This document shows positions 34,001-41,611 of a stretch of DNA of 64,000 nucleotides, piece after piece. Where the stretch lies: contig JADLBD010000042.1 of the NCBI GenBank assembly GCA_020847975.1, positions 124,001-188,000 of the forward strand, given 5' to 3'. Position 1 is the first letter of the stretch. Every line of letters starts with the position of its first letter. Source of the stretch: Bryobacterales bacterium. GTDB lineage: Bacteria; Acidobacteriota; Terriglobia; Bryobacterales; Bryobacteraceae. The notes below the pieces were generated by a model that saw only the letters and a program-made list of their open reading frames with translations, was not told where the DNA came from and did not search any database. The translations under genes were made by a program, and so were the position numbers.

Positions 34001-36366
34001 AGAATCGCCTCACAAGCATCACCGACCCATTGAGCAATGTTACTCGCTACGAATATGATGCCAATGGCAACCGCACGAAGGTCACTGATCCGCTCGGGAA
34101 CGCCACTACCCACGCGTACGATTCGCTTAATCGCCTGATCTCCGTCACGGATGCCTTGGGCAACACGACAAGCAACGCCTACGATGATGCGGGGCGCCTG
34201 ACTCGGAAGACCGATCCGGCGGGGAACTCGACGAGCTACAGCTATGACTCGCTCGGCCGTCAGACGGGCATCACTGACGCCGCCGGCGGTACCGTAACTT
34301 TCGCTTATGATCGAGCGGGCAACCGCACGTCAATCACGGATACGCGCGGCAAGACCACAAGATTCACATATGACAATCTGAATCGCCTGCTGACCACAAG
34401 CGATCCTCTGGGCAACACGACATCGAATCGCTACGATAGCGTCGGCAACTTGCAGCAAGTAACCGACGGCAACGGAAATTCGAAGACGTTCGAGTACGAT
34501 GCCAACCGGCGGCAGACGAAGGTGATCTACTCCACTGGGGGCAATATCCAATTCCAGTACGACGCAGCCGGCAACCGAACGAAGATGATCGACCTGATCG
34601 GAACTTCGACATACACCCACGACGACTTGAACCGCCTTCAAACCTACGCCAGCCCGTTTGGTGCGGGCCTGAGCTTCGCTTACGATTCCGTCTCCAACCG
34701 GACTGGCCTCACTTACCCAGGCAGCAAGACTGTCCAGTACACCTTCGATGCGAACAGCCGGATCACGAAAGTGCGAGCCTGGAACGGGTTTGAAGCCAAT
34801 TATACATACGACGGGGCAGGGCGCACTACCGCTGTCACTTACTCCAACGGACTCAGCACCGCGTTTACGTATGATACAGTCGGTCAGAATACTCGGATCG
34901 AGCACAAGAAGGGCTCGACGGTTCTGTATTCTGAAGCAACGAGTTGGTCGGCCAATGGGAATCCGACTTCCAGCGATATTTCCGGTCTGAACTCGACTGG
35001 GTTCATAGCGGAGAATTCCAGCTTCACATTCGACGACGCAAACCGCTTGGCGACAACTCCGGCCGGCAGCCCGGCGCACGACAGGAATGGGAACCTGGTT
35101 TCGATGCCGGGTGCCGCCGGCACAACGAGTTTCACCTACGATCTCAACAATCGCGCCACGAGGATCATAGGTGCATCTACAAACGCGACGTTAAGCTACC
35201 TAGGAGATGGAAAACTGGCTACGCTGAATTCCTCGCGTTTTCTTCTTGACCCGACGGTCCCCGGAAACCGCATCCTGGCGGAGCTAGATACTGCCGGTGC
35301 TGTGCAGACTGCGTACGTACATGGTCCACGAGGAATGTTGTTCCAGATCATGACCGCCGAGTCGTATACGTATCATCACAATCTCCAGATGTCCACAGCA
35401 CTCATGACCGATTCTTCGGGTGTCGCGCGTAACACCTACCGCTATGATCCGTTTGGGAAGAAGTTGGGCGCCTCCACTGAGCAGATCTCCAATATGTTCA
35501 GTTTTCTCGGGAGTTTTTCGGTTCCTAGTATCGGCCAATTCGTCTTAACGCATCACCGCCTTTACGATTCGCGTGAAGCGCGGTTCACGAGTTCAGATCC
35601 GCTAGCGATGAAGTTTCCGCAATGGGCTGCGTACGTCTATGCTAACCAGTCCCCTTTGGCGCTGCTCGATGCTTCAGGTCTTAATGCAGTTCCTGCACCG
35701 ACCAGCACTGCGGGAGGGATAATATCTCCGCTCTTCATATCTGGTTCGACACCTGGGACCGCCGGAAGCACTCCGGCTTCATTGTTGAACGCAACAATAT
35801 TATCGACCTCGTCAGCGAGTGGCAGCTTCCCTCTAGACAAGACGGACCTTGCTGGCATGATTACGGGCGTGCTTACGGAATGGGGCAAGAAACTCGCGCC
35901 AGCTGGTTATGAACTGATCCCTGATGGCGCAGGAGCATGGCGATTTGTCAGACACGATGTCTTCGGGAAGCTTGAGACCGCTGGTCAGATAGTGGACATT
36001 GTCGATCTGGTGGGGACATTGGCCACAGATATTAAGAATGGCACGGCGACTCTCGGATCGATCTGGAAAGCCACAGGTAAAGCGGCCGGTTGTGCTGTCT
36101 TGAACGCCGAGACGCTTGGTCTCGGATGTCCAGTCTTTCAGGTTAGCAAATGGGGTGGCGACCAATTGTTCGCGCCAGGTAAACCGCTTTCTCCAGTTAT
36201 TGAAGGAGGAAGCGTGGGTGGTGTTTACGTGCCGGGTCTCGGCGATTTTACGAAGGATGTCGTTCTGGATTTTCCGCAGAATACCAAAACTGTGTGGAAT
36301 CTGACTAAATCCGGGGCTACCGCCGCCGGCAACTGGATAGGCCAGAAGTGGAGTTCCCTATGGTGA
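28084..36366 (+). CDS. giant secreted TIG/Ig-like and RHS (YD)-repeat protein
   Basis: The track ORF opens at 27958, but tandem ATGs at 28084/28087 follow a GTGAGGAG ribosome binding site and begin a signal peptide (MMPLALLILFTFAIQAQ); about 2760 aa. Domain order: two ~95-aa related modules (to ~28710), four near-identical ~182-aa TIG/IPT-type units (28711-30890), three Ig-like units (to ~31830), a connecting module, a DUF6531-like block (DPINTATGNYGYQHADL), more than twenty YD repeats (32800-35200), and an RHS core (NTYRYDPFGKKLG ... RFTSSDPL ... DASGLN). The last ~220 residues after DASGLN are unlike the rest and are the candidate variable C-terminal domain; they show no toxin motif that I know. 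It is probably cell-surface or exported, and adhesion or contact-dependent competition are the usual roles of such proteins. Confidence 0.85.
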   Translation: MMPLALLILFTFAIQAQTFSTNPSSGQQLTTVFSYSGSGLTPNGQIQQWFQAPNGSLQSFLVNANSSGQLSWTYVYKCTDAIGTWQNWIVDVSKNWTSPHLPNTVTAHPNCTTPAFTGSPTSGQQLTTTFTYSGTGLTPNGTIQQKFQAPNGGVQTFTATADVNGNLNWTYVYKCTDAVGTWQNWIVDLGRNWTSPQVPNTVTAHPSCSTPTISSITPTTPVASADDQTVTVSGTGFQSGLTVTAYLPGGGTGLLQGSQIQNVTSNSFQLIIKLGNPGSWGIQVNQSSQTSNRWNFTVASSPHINNITPTSVSPSTFNLTINGTGFDLGAIDRIYFGSNLVGSGAIQSRTGTQIVVQENLSTATPGTYTVKVRNSDGTESNGVSLTITSAGPSISGISPGTPTASADDQTVTVSGSGFQSGLTVTAFLPGGGTSLLQGSGQIQNVTATSFQMVIKLGGPGSWGIQVNQSGQTSNRWNFTVASSPHINNITPTSVSPSTFNLTINGTGFDLGSIDRVYFGSNLVGSGAIQSRTGTQIVVQENLSTATPGTYTVKVRNSDGTESNGVSLTVTSPGPSISGISPGTPNASADDQTVTVSGGGFQSGLTVTAFLPGGGTSLLQGSGQIQNVTPNSFQMVIKLGGPGSWGIQVNQSGQTSNRWNFTVASSPNISNITPTSASPSTFNLTINGTGFDVGAIDRIYFGNNLVGSGTIQSRTGTQIVVQENLSTATPGTYTVKVRNSDGTESNGVSLTVASPGPSISGISPGTPMASADDQTVTVSGSGFQSGLTVTAFLPGGGTSLLQGSGQIQNVTASSFQTVIKLGGPGSWGIQVNQSGQTSNRWNFTVASSPNISNATPTSVSPSTFNLTINGTGFDLGAIDRVYFGNNLVGSGAIQSRTGTQIVVQENLSTATPGTYTVKVRNSDGTESNGVSLTVTSTPSLNIEVSPSSAQTYNLGDTLTFTITVRDSNSNPVAGANVAIQDGLQGGALQNFATNGSGMVAYSYVIPTNLASPGTYTLTFGPATKSGYTQSGTVTRQVTVNSNSNQLSLDVQPSTTQTATPGSIVTYSITVRDSSNNGISGATVPVTNPLAGNATLTTVSGGTASYSFTVPSGTSSGQHTISFGTAHKTGYVDSAIVQRTVAVNGPQPFLTLDVTPAAIQSVNAGQTVNYSLSVRDGNGAGVGSATVTVTNPFTGTNSTVMSDGSGNANYSLSVPSNQGSGTFTVFFSGASKSGYTSSNGMSRQVTVLPGSGGTHSGTLTSNPTTCQVQTVGGRCTITLTWTTQNVSAAQIWVLPAVGPDTPVATGLQGSQSIPWIEASPQTYTFRLWDYSSGSRGAKLAEVLVIASPPSGTQTTPSVRVDPATGPKGTTFSILGSNLASGAATLFVKLPSGTTTTAAQLTIPGSGSFTFNYASSQSSAVGVYEAWTVDSASKRSTSGYFTINTPTTSSVNGPCGGNSGCSGDPINTATGNYGYQHADLTIAGRGIPFVFGRSYNSLDTTPGPMGNGWTHSFQGSLVKNSDSSVTIRLPDGRVIIFDSVGGAYRPRFSNVYSTLTAYSSDSFLLTNKAAISYQFFMGKLSAIDDRNGHLINLSYDSNNRLTTIVDTVGRAISLAYDAAGHLTSVTDPLGRTLRYEYDSAGNQTAFTDARGGRFRYSYDSSNRMLTAIDPENNTFLTNEYDGSGRVTAQSDGAANRWTYSYNDTNFTTTITDPNAKITTHQHNSNFELLSVTDTFGKSETYQYSNGNRTSLTNRNNNTTRYSYDGSGNVISVVDPQSKVQTASYNAMNDPVTRTDVLGNTSVFSYDTMGNLTTARDAAGNSATYTYDSLAQPVTKTDAEGRITRYRYDSSGNMIEETDPLGNKTTHTYDGVGRRISTTDANQFATTFAYDSNDNLTSVTDPLGNKIQYAYDGNNNRIRVTDQRGKITTTTYNANYQVASVTDALGNRTTNTYDRLRNLASTTDALGKVTRYAYDSENRLTSITDPLSNVTRYEYDANGNRTKVTDPLGNATTHAYDSLNRLISVTDALGNTTSNAYDDAGRLTRKTDPAGNSTSYSYDSLGRQTGITDAAGGTVTFAYDRAGNRTSITDTRGKTTRFTYDNLNRLLTTSDPLGNTTSNRYDSVGNLQQVTDGNGNSKTFEYDANRRQTKVIYSTGGNIQFQYDAAGNRTKMIDLIGTSTYTHDDLNRLQTYASPFGAGLSFAYDSVSNRTGLTYPGSKTVQYTFDANSRITKVRAWNGFEANYTYDGAGRTTAVTYSNGLSTAFTYDTVGQNTRIEHKKGSTVLYSEATSWSANGNPTSSDISGLNSTGFIAENSSFTFDDANRLATTPAGSPAHDRNGNLVSMPGAAGTTSFTYDLNNRATRIIGASTNATLSYLGDGKLATLNSSRFLLDPTVPGNRILAELDTAGAVQTAYVHGPRGMLFQIMTAESYTYHHNLQMSTALMTDSSGVARNTYRYDPFGKKLGASTEQISNMFSFLGSFSVPSIGQFVLTHHRLYDSREARFTSSDPLAMKFPQWAAYVYANQSPLALLDASGLNAVPAPTSTAGGIISPLFISGSTPGTAGSTPASLLNATILSTSSASGSFPLDKTDLAGMITGVLTEWGKKLAPAGYELIPDGAGAWRFVRHDVFGKLETAGQIVDIVDLVGTLATDIKNGTATLGSIWKATGKAAGCAVLNAETLGLGCPVFQVSKWGGDQLFAPGKPLSPVIEGGSVGGVYVPGLGDFTKDVVLDFPQNTKTVWNLTKSGATAAGNWIGQKWSSLW
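28711..30890 (+). repeat. four ~546-bp near-identical tandem repeats (TIG units)
   Basis: Unit boundaries fall near 28711, 29252, 29801 and 30346. Long stretches are identical between units, for example the segment encoding TSNRWNFTVASSP and the one encoding SRTGTQIVVQENLSTATPGTYTVKV. Unit 1 lacks one residue present in units 2-4. The high DNA identity points to recent amplification or ongoing gene conversion. Confidence 0.85.
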
Positions 36367-38279
36367 CTCGGATTCCGATCTGGGCTCTACTGTTGCTTGC
36401 GCCCTTTGTTCTGATGTGCGCCGGATCCATTCAATACACGTACGATTCGCTAAATCGGCTCACGCGGGTTTCATACGGAGATGGTACTTCAATCGTCTAC
36501 ACCTATGACTCGGCGGGCAACCGTACTTCTCTTGCGATATCAACGACGGGAGGAGGGACGCAGCCTACGATCTCGCTGAACAGGTCCTCCCTTTCCTTTA
36601 ACGCAACATTCGGCCAAGGCAATCCACCATTGCAAACCGTGCAAATCAATAACAGCGGCACTGGCACGCTCTCCTGGAATGCAGGGTCGTCTGCAAACTG
36701 GCTCATTGCCTCTCCGTCCTCTGGGATGAACGCTGCCACAATCACGGTCTCGGTTTCGATTCAAGGGCTAGCTGCGACCACCTACAACGGCTCTTTAACA
36801 TTCACCGCAAACGGCGCCTCCAATAGTCCGCTTGTCGTCCCGGTCACCTTGAATGTGGCGCAGCCAGGATGCGGAGCGACTCTGTCCACGAACAGCATCT
36901 CTATGAATGCGGCGGGTGGTTCTGGAACGGTCACTGTTACTGCACCCCCCACTTGCACCTGGACCGCGTCGAGTGACCAGTCATGGCTCACGATAACGGG
37001 GGGTTCTACTGGAACCGGGAACGGCGTCGTGAGCTTTCAAGTGACCGGCAACTCGGGATTCTCCAGGACTGCGATCCTCTCAATCGGCGGCCAGACATTC
37101 ACTGTTAACCAGGACGGCGCTTCGGGATTCACCGGCGTGCGGTTCGTGCCCGTTCCGCCCTGCCGAGTCGCGGATACCCGTGGCGAAACGGGGCAGTCCG
37201 GCGCTTTCGGCCCTCCCGTTGTGGCTGGAGGCTCGACGCGCACGTTCCCAATCCCGTCGAGCCCTTGCGGCATTCCGGCCACTGCGAAAGCTTACTCGCT
37301 GAACGTTACGGTTGTGCCCTCAGGTCCCCTCGCCTATCTGACCACATGGCCGACAGGGCAGCTGATTCCCTTAGTATCCACTTTGAATTCCTTCGAGGGA
37401 AGAATCGTGGCGAATGCAGCAGTAGTGCCGGCTGGAACGAATGGATCGATTGATGTCTTTGTGACGAACGCCACCCACGTCATTCTCGATATCAACGGCT
37501 ATTTCGATTCGCAGACTCTTACGGCGCTGTCATTTTATCCTGCGACTCCTTGCCGCATCGCGGACACCCGTAATGCTCCCGGACCATTTGGTGCACCATC
37601 AATGGGCACTGGAGCCCGACGTGATTTCCTGGTTCCCGCCAGCGCCTGTGGTTTACCAGGGGCGGCGGGAGCGTATTCCCTGAATGCAACTGTCGTTCCT
37701 CCCGGTCCCCTCGGCTATCTAACTCTCTGGCCGACTGGCCAAACGCAGCCGTACGTCTCGACCCTGAACTCATTCGACGGTTCAGTGGTCGCCAATGCGG
37801 CCATAGTGCCGTCGGGAACAAACGGTTCGGTGAGTGCCTACGTTACCAATAACACCGAACTGATCTTGGACAGCAACGGCTACTTCGCTACCCAAGGTGG
37901 ATCTGGGGCACTAGCTTTCTATCCCGTTCGTCCCTGCCGCGTCGCTGACACCCGGAACGACCCTGGGGCATTCGGCGGGCCCAGCATGAGCGGCGGCGAA
38001 ACTCGCGGGTTTCCGATCCCATCGAGTTCGTGCGGCATTCCGTCCAACGCAAAAGCGTATTCGCTCAATGTGACCGTAGTACCGAAAGGTCCGCTCGCAT
38101 ATCTGACGCTTTGGCCCACCGGACAGAGCCAACCGCTGGTATCCACGCTCAATTCCTTCCTCGGCAGGATTGTTGCGAATGCGGCGATTGTTCCCGCGGG
38201 AACGAACGGGTCGGTGAGTGTGTTTGTGACGAATCCGACGGATGTCATTCTCGACATTAACGGCTACTTCGCACCCTAG
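36360..38279 (+). CDS. secreted surface protein: YD repeats, BACON-like domains, three CRVADTR repeats
   Basis: 639 aa from the ATG at 36360, which overlaps the stop of the giant gene and has GTGGAG six bases upstream; the track uses a GTG at 36348. A signal peptide (MVTRIPIWALLLLAPFVLMCAG) is followed directly by two YD-type repeats (YTYDSLNRLTRVSYGDGTSIVYTYDSAGNRTSL). Then come two Ig/BACON-like domains (LIASPSSG, CTWTASSDQSWLTITGG) and three ~130-aa repeats starting with CRVADTR and ending with VILDINGYF. The YD pieces match the RHS part of the upstream gene, as if this gene arose by partial duplication. Coupled translation suggests the two proteins act together on the cell surface. Confidence 0.8.
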   Translation: MVTRIPIWALLLLAPFVLMCAGSIQYTYDSLNRLTRVSYGDGTSIVYTYDSAGNRTSLAISTTGGGTQPTISLNRSSLSFNATFGQGNPPLQTVQINNSGTGTLSWNAGSSANWLIASPSSGMNAATITVSVSIQGLAATTYNGSLTFTANGASNSPLVVPVTLNVAQPGCGATLSTNSISMNAAGGSGTVTVTAPPTCTWTASSDQSWLTITGGSTGTGNGVVSFQVTGNSGFSRTAILSIGGQTFTVNQDGASGFTGVRFVPVPPCRVADTRGETGQSGAFGPPVVAGGSTRTFPIPSSPCGIPATAKAYSLNVTVVPSGPLAYLTTWPTGQLIPLVSTLNSFEGRIVANAAVVPAGTNGSIDVFVTNATHVILDINGYFDSQTLTALSFYPATPCRIADTRNAPGPFGAPSMGTGARRDFLVPASACGLPGAAGAYSLNATVVPPGPLGYLTLWPTGQTQPYVSTLNSFDGSVVANAAIVPSGTNGSVSAYVTNNTELILDSNGYFATQGGSGALAFYPVRPCRVADTRNDPGAFGGPSMSGGETRGFPIPSSSCGIPSNAKAYSLNVTVVPKGPLAYLTLWPTGQSQPLVSTLNSFLGRIVANAAIVPAGTNGSVSVFVTNPTDVILDINGYFAP

Positions 38280-38583
38280 CTGGCAGGCACAAATTCTCCG
38301 TTTTCGTTATGAAGAGGGTTCCTCTCGGGGAGCCAATCCATTTTTACCTGGATTTGTTTCCCCCTGTGGTTAGCGTGAGCGCTCTCTGTGCACATGCGCG
38401 AACGCCTTGCCCTTTCCTCAACATATGCAAGTAGTTGCCGCGCGGAGCCGTCTGACGTGCCCGGACGCGGAGAGTCGCGGTGAGCGGTGTGACTGCGTTT
38501 CCGGCGGCATTCCGGGCGGTTTTTCTCCTGACTCGGCCGGAGAAACGCGCGGCGGTTAACGCCGCCGATCGGATTGCCTTGCA

Positions 38584-38668
38584 ACCGGACGGTTTTCGAA
38601 CTTCTCGCGTATATTTCCATTGAGGGCGGCGCATCGCCGTTCCTGACTTCACCAGACAGCGGGATTAC
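38584..38668 (+). repeat. copy R1 of dispersed promoter/leader-like element
   Basis: ACCGGACG, a spacer, and TCGCGTATATTTCCA match the copy at 60698-60742 at 36 of 45 positions. The downstream block CACCAGACAGCGGGA matches the 25.3-kb copy over 15 bp. The first part has the spacing of a −35/−10 pair, with TATATT as the −10. It sits ~160 bp upstream of the integrase operon's first gene. Confidence 0.6.
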
Positions 38669-38680
38669 CGCCAGGCGGAC

Positions 38681-38728
38681 AACGCTGTGGGTGCCGGATC
38701 GCCGCCGGGACACCACAGCGTTTTTTTT
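38681..38728 (+). terminator. intrinsic terminator inside the leader of the integrase operon
   Basis: AACGCTGTGG at 38681-38690 pairs perfectly with CCACAGCGTT at 38713-38722, and eight T residues follow (38721-38728). It lies between the promoter-like R1 and the first gene at 38788. It could end transcripts arriving from the left or act as an attenuator of the integrase operon. Confidence 0.8.
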
Positions 38729-38787
38729 GTCCCGTTCGTCCGTCGCCCCCAGCAGCACCTGGCGCGGCCCCGCGAAGGAGCCGATCA

Positions 38788-38976
38788 ATGGACGACCGCG
38801 ACGACGGTTTCCTCGAAGACCTCGACAGCATCGCATCAATCCTCGCCTCGGGCTATCTGCGTTTGCGTCAGAAACGCCGCGAAGATCTACTTGCCACCTC
38901 GCCGGAAGCGAGCCCTCATGGACACGAGGTTAACGCCTCCGAGAAAGGAGAAGGATTTGGAAATCCAGATTCGTAG
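38788..38976 (+). CDS. small acidic phage protein preceding DUF2924
   Basis: 62 aa with an AAGGAG ribosome binding site seven bases before the ATG. The N-terminal half is a helical segment (FLEDLDSIASILASGYLRLRQKRRED). The 3' end overlaps the start of the DUF2924 gene in another frame. Similar tiny ORFs often sit before DUF2924/recombinase pairs. The function is unknown. Confidence 0.6.
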   Translation: MDDRDDGFLEDLDSIASILASGYLRLRQKRREDLLATSPEASPHGHEVNASEKGEGFGNPDS

Positions 38977-39466
38977 GCAGATTGAAGCGTTGAAGCGGAT
39001 GACCGTGCGCCAGCTCCGCGAGCGGTACCAGGAGGTCTTCGGCGAGGAATCGCGGTCCAATCACAAGCAGTTTCTGTTCCGGCGCATCGCCTGGCGGCTG
39101 CAGGCGCAGGCGGAGGGTGGTCTTTCCGAGCGTGCCCGGCGACGAGCACTGGAGATCGCCAACGACAACGATCTCCGCATCCGCGCTCCGAAGGGATTCG
39201 ACTTCGAAGCTGCGTGTGACCGGTCGGTGTCACAGACGGTCCCACCAGATGCCGATCCGCGGCGGCCGCTGCCGGGAATGGTGTTGGAGCGCGAGTACAA
39301 AGGGCGCACGATCAAGGTCAAAGTCCACGCTGAGAGCTTCGACTACGAAGGCAGGCGCTACCGGTCGCTGAGTGCAATCGCGAAGGAGGTCACGGGCACG
39401 AAGTGGAATGGCTATCTCTTCTTCCACTTGCCCACAGGAAACGGCAATGGCAATAAGGAAGGGTAA
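38957..39466 (+). CDS. DUF2924 family phage protein
   Basis: 169 aa from a TTG start at 38957 with AAAGGAG seven bases upstream; ATG 38918 in the same frame is the alternative. The N-terminal part (IEALKRMTVRQLRERYQEVFGEESRSNHKQFLFRRIAWRLQ) is the DUF2924 signature. The C-terminal part (LEREYKGRTIKVKVHAESFDYEGRRYRSLSAIAKEVTGTKWNG) matches the beta-rich region ending in GTxWNG found in this family. DUF2924 genes regularly accompany large serine recombinases in prophages, and here the gene overlaps the recombinase start by 20 bp. The fold and position suggest a DNA-binding accessory factor such as a recombination directionality factor; this is inference. Confidence 0.85.
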   Translation: MEIQIRRQIEALKRMTVRQLRERYQEVFGEESRSNHKQFLFRRIAWRLQAQAEGGLSERARRRALEIANDNDLRIRAPKGFDFEAACDRSVSQTVPPDADPRRPLPGMVLEREYKGRTIKVKVHAESFDYEGRRYRSLSAIAKEVTGTKWNGYLFFHLPTGNGNGNKEG

Positions 39467-41036
39467 CTGCAAGGCGAAGGACACCGGAGTCACGCCGGCG
39501 GCGAAGACAGTCCGTTGTGCCATATACACGAGGAAATCCACGGAGGAGGGCTTGCAACAGGAGTTCAACTCGCTCGACGCGCAGCGTGAGGCAGGCGAGG
39601 CCTTCGTCCTAAGCCAGCGCCATGAGGGCTGGCAGTTGCTTCCGGCCCATTACGACGATGGTGGGTACACCGGCGGCAATATGGAGCGCCCAGCCCTCAA
39701 ACGGTTGCTGATGGATATCAACGCGGGCAAGGTCGACTGCGTGGTCGTTTACAAGGTTGACCGGCTCAGCCGCTCGCTTCTGGACTTCGCGCGCATCATG
39801 GAATCCTTCGATAAGCGCGGCGTCAGCTTCGTGTCGGTCACACAGCAGTTCAACACGACGACCTCACTGGGCCGGCTCACGTTGAACATCCTTCTATCCT
39901 TCGCGCAGTTCGAACGCGAGATCATTTCTGAGCGCACCCGCGACAAGCAGTCGGCCGCGCGGAAGAAGGGCAAATGGATCGGTGGCCACCCGGTGCTGGG
40001 GTACGACATCGACCCTCGTGGCGGACGGCTGATCGTAAACGCGGATGAAGCTCCTCGGGTGCGGACCATTTTTGATCTGTACATCGAGCACCAGGCCGCC
40101 CTGCCCGTCATCGAAGAACTGCGGCAGCGCGATTGGCGCACGAAGAAGTGGCAGTCCGCCGAGGGTCGCGAACATGGTGACAAGCCTTTCACGAAGAACC
40201 GCCTCTACGGCGTCTTAACGAACGTGATCTACACGGGTCGCGTGGATCACAAGGGCAGTATCTACGAGGGCGAACACGAAGCCATCGTTGAGCGGAGAAC
40301 GTGGGAACGAGTGCAGCGTCTCCTTGGCAGAAACAGCGCGGTAAACCGCGAACACGTGAGGAACAAATACGGTGCGTTGCTGCATGGCCTGGTGTACTGC
40401 GTACCATGCGATGCGCCGATGTTCCACACCTACACGATGCGTGGCTCGAAGCGCTACCGCTACTACGTGTGCTACCACGCCCAGCAGCACGGCTGGAACA
40501 AGTGCGAGACCAAGTCCGTCGCGGCGCAGAATCTGGAGATGGCCGTGATCCAGGCGATCCGGAAGCTCGGCAGCGATCCCGTTCTCGCGCAAAGGACGGT
40601 GGAGCATGCCAGGGCGCAGGTGGCCAAGCGAGTCGAGCAGTTGCGCGAGGAGGAGGCAGCCGCCAAGGAACGGCTCCGCCGTCTGCACTCCGAAATGGTG
40701 TGTGCGGCAACCGTCTCCGGCGAAGAAGATGTGGCTGGCTCTCGCTTCGACCGAATGATGGAGGTGCACAAGGAGGTTCAGGAGATCGAGGAGCGGATGT
40801 CTGTCATCCGCGAAGAGCTCACGGCGTTGCAGAACGACCCGCTGAACGTTGATGACGTTCTCGCCGAGTTGCGCAGGTTCGACGACGTTTGGGATTCGAT
40901 GCGGTCGCATCAGCAGGCGCGTCTGGTGAACTTGGTCGTGCAGCGGGTCGGCTACGATGGCCGAACTCAGAAGGTAACGGTTGCGTTCCGTTCGCAGGGC
41001 ATGCGGGAGTTGTGCTCAGGGAGGAAGATCGAATGA
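39447..41036 (+). CDS. large serine recombinase (phage integrase)
   Basis: 529 aa from the ATG at 39447. The resolvase catalytic domain spans ~20-170: YTRKSTEEGLQQEFNSLDAQRE with the nucleophilic serine in RKS, YKVDRLSRSLLDF, and FAQFEREIISERTRD. A recombinase domain follows (GHPVLGYDIDPRGGRLIVN). A zinc ribbon with cysteines in YCVPCDAP, CYHAQQHGWNKC follows, then a long coiled coil (QLREEEAAAKERLRRLHSE) typical of integrases that control directionality. It should catalyse att-site integration of the element to its right. It overlaps both neighbours, giving a compact integration operon. Confidence 0.9.
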   Translation: MAIRKGNCKAKDTGVTPAAKTVRCAIYTRKSTEEGLQQEFNSLDAQREAGEAFVLSQRHEGWQLLPAHYDDGGYTGGNMERPALKRLLMDINAGKVDCVVVYKVDRLSRSLLDFARIMESFDKRGVSFVSVTQQFNTTTSLGRLTLNILLSFAQFEREIISERTRDKQSAARKKGKWIGGHPVLGYDIDPRGGRLIVNADEAPRVRTIFDLYIEHQAALPVIEELRQRDWRTKKWQSAEGREHGDKPFTKNRLYGVLTNVIYTGRVDHKGSIYEGEHEAIVERRTWERVQRLLGRNSAVNREHVRNKYGALLHGLVYCVPCDAPMFHTYTMRGSKRYRYYVCYHAQQHGWNKCETKSVAAQNLEMAVIQAIRKLGSDPVLAQRTVEHARAQVAKRVEQLREEEAAAKERLRRLHSEMVCAATVSGEEDVAGSRFDRMMEVHKEVQEIEERMSVIREELTALQNDPLNVDDVLAELRRFDDVWDSMRSHQQARLVNLVVQRVGYDGRTQKVTVAFRSQGMRELCSGRKIE

Positions 41037-41464
41037 GGCGCAGGAACAGAAGCATTGCTCCATGTATCGAATTGGAGGTCACCCTCGAGTTGCCGCGACA
41101 CGCGGCACCAGTGCCGACCGAAGTTGTCCGGCCGCCGGCCCGCGAACGCATTCCGCGGGTCACTCGTCTGATGGCACTGGCGGTGAAGTATCAGGGAATG
41201 GTTGATAGCTGTGAGTTTCGCGACTATGCGGACATCTCCCGCCTAGGTTACGTGAGCCGGGCCCGGATGACACAGATCATGAACCTCTCGAACTTGGCCC
41301 CGGATATCCAGGAGCAAGTGCTGTTCCCGGCGGGGCCTCTGCCGCCGGAGCGACGACTACGACGTTTAACGGCTTTGGTCGACTGGTCCGAACAACGCCG
41401 TTCGTGGCGTGAGCTGGTTATGGGGACTGTAAGTTGTTGTTTTCTAAGCAAATCCATGTCATAA
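41033..41464 (+). CDS. small HTH-containing protein downstream of recombinase
   Basis: 143 aa, with its ATG overlapping the recombinase stop. The central part (DYADISRLGYVSRARMTQIMNLSNLAPDIQEQVL) looks like a ParB/Spo0J-type helix-turn-helix. Proteins of this shape commonly follow serine recombinases in phage-like elements. The N-terminal ~40 residues are proline- and arginine-rich. A DNA-binding role in integration or its control is inferred. Confidence 0.7.
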   Translation: MRRRNRSIAPCIELEVTLELPRHAAPVPTEVVRPPARERIPRVTRLMALAVKYQGMVDSCEFRDYADISRLGYVSRARMTQIMNLSNLAPDIQEQVLFPAGPLPPERRLRRLTALVDWSEQRRSWRELVMGTVSCCFLSKSMS

Positions 41465-41611
41465 GGTCTTTGCCGGATGCGATCTGAAGCACTAGGTGGC
41501 GAACAAAATCTATCCCGTTTTGAGAAGGATAGATGTGGCGAGTCGGCACCCAACCTCTTCGCTACTTCTTCGCCATGGTAGAATCATAATTCACACTTTG
41601 AGAGGGTATGT

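Larger units (their letters stand above)
38280..38787. other. upstream region of the integrase operon
   Basis: About 500 bp containing no convincing gene. It holds the dispersed element R1 (38584-38668), an intrinsic terminator (38681-38728) and a GC-rich stretch around 38550. This is the expected position of an attachment site for the serine recombinase encoded just downstream, but without a partner site it cannot be placed. Confidence 0.45.

Noticed and set aside
25346-38665. 15-bp match CACCAGACAGCGGGA at 25.35 and 38.65 kb considered as attachment cores of a 13-kb island
   Set aside because: The similarity extends into promoter-like blocks and includes a third copy at 60.7 kb, which fits a dispersed regulatory element better; the enclosed genes show no integrase or mobility function.
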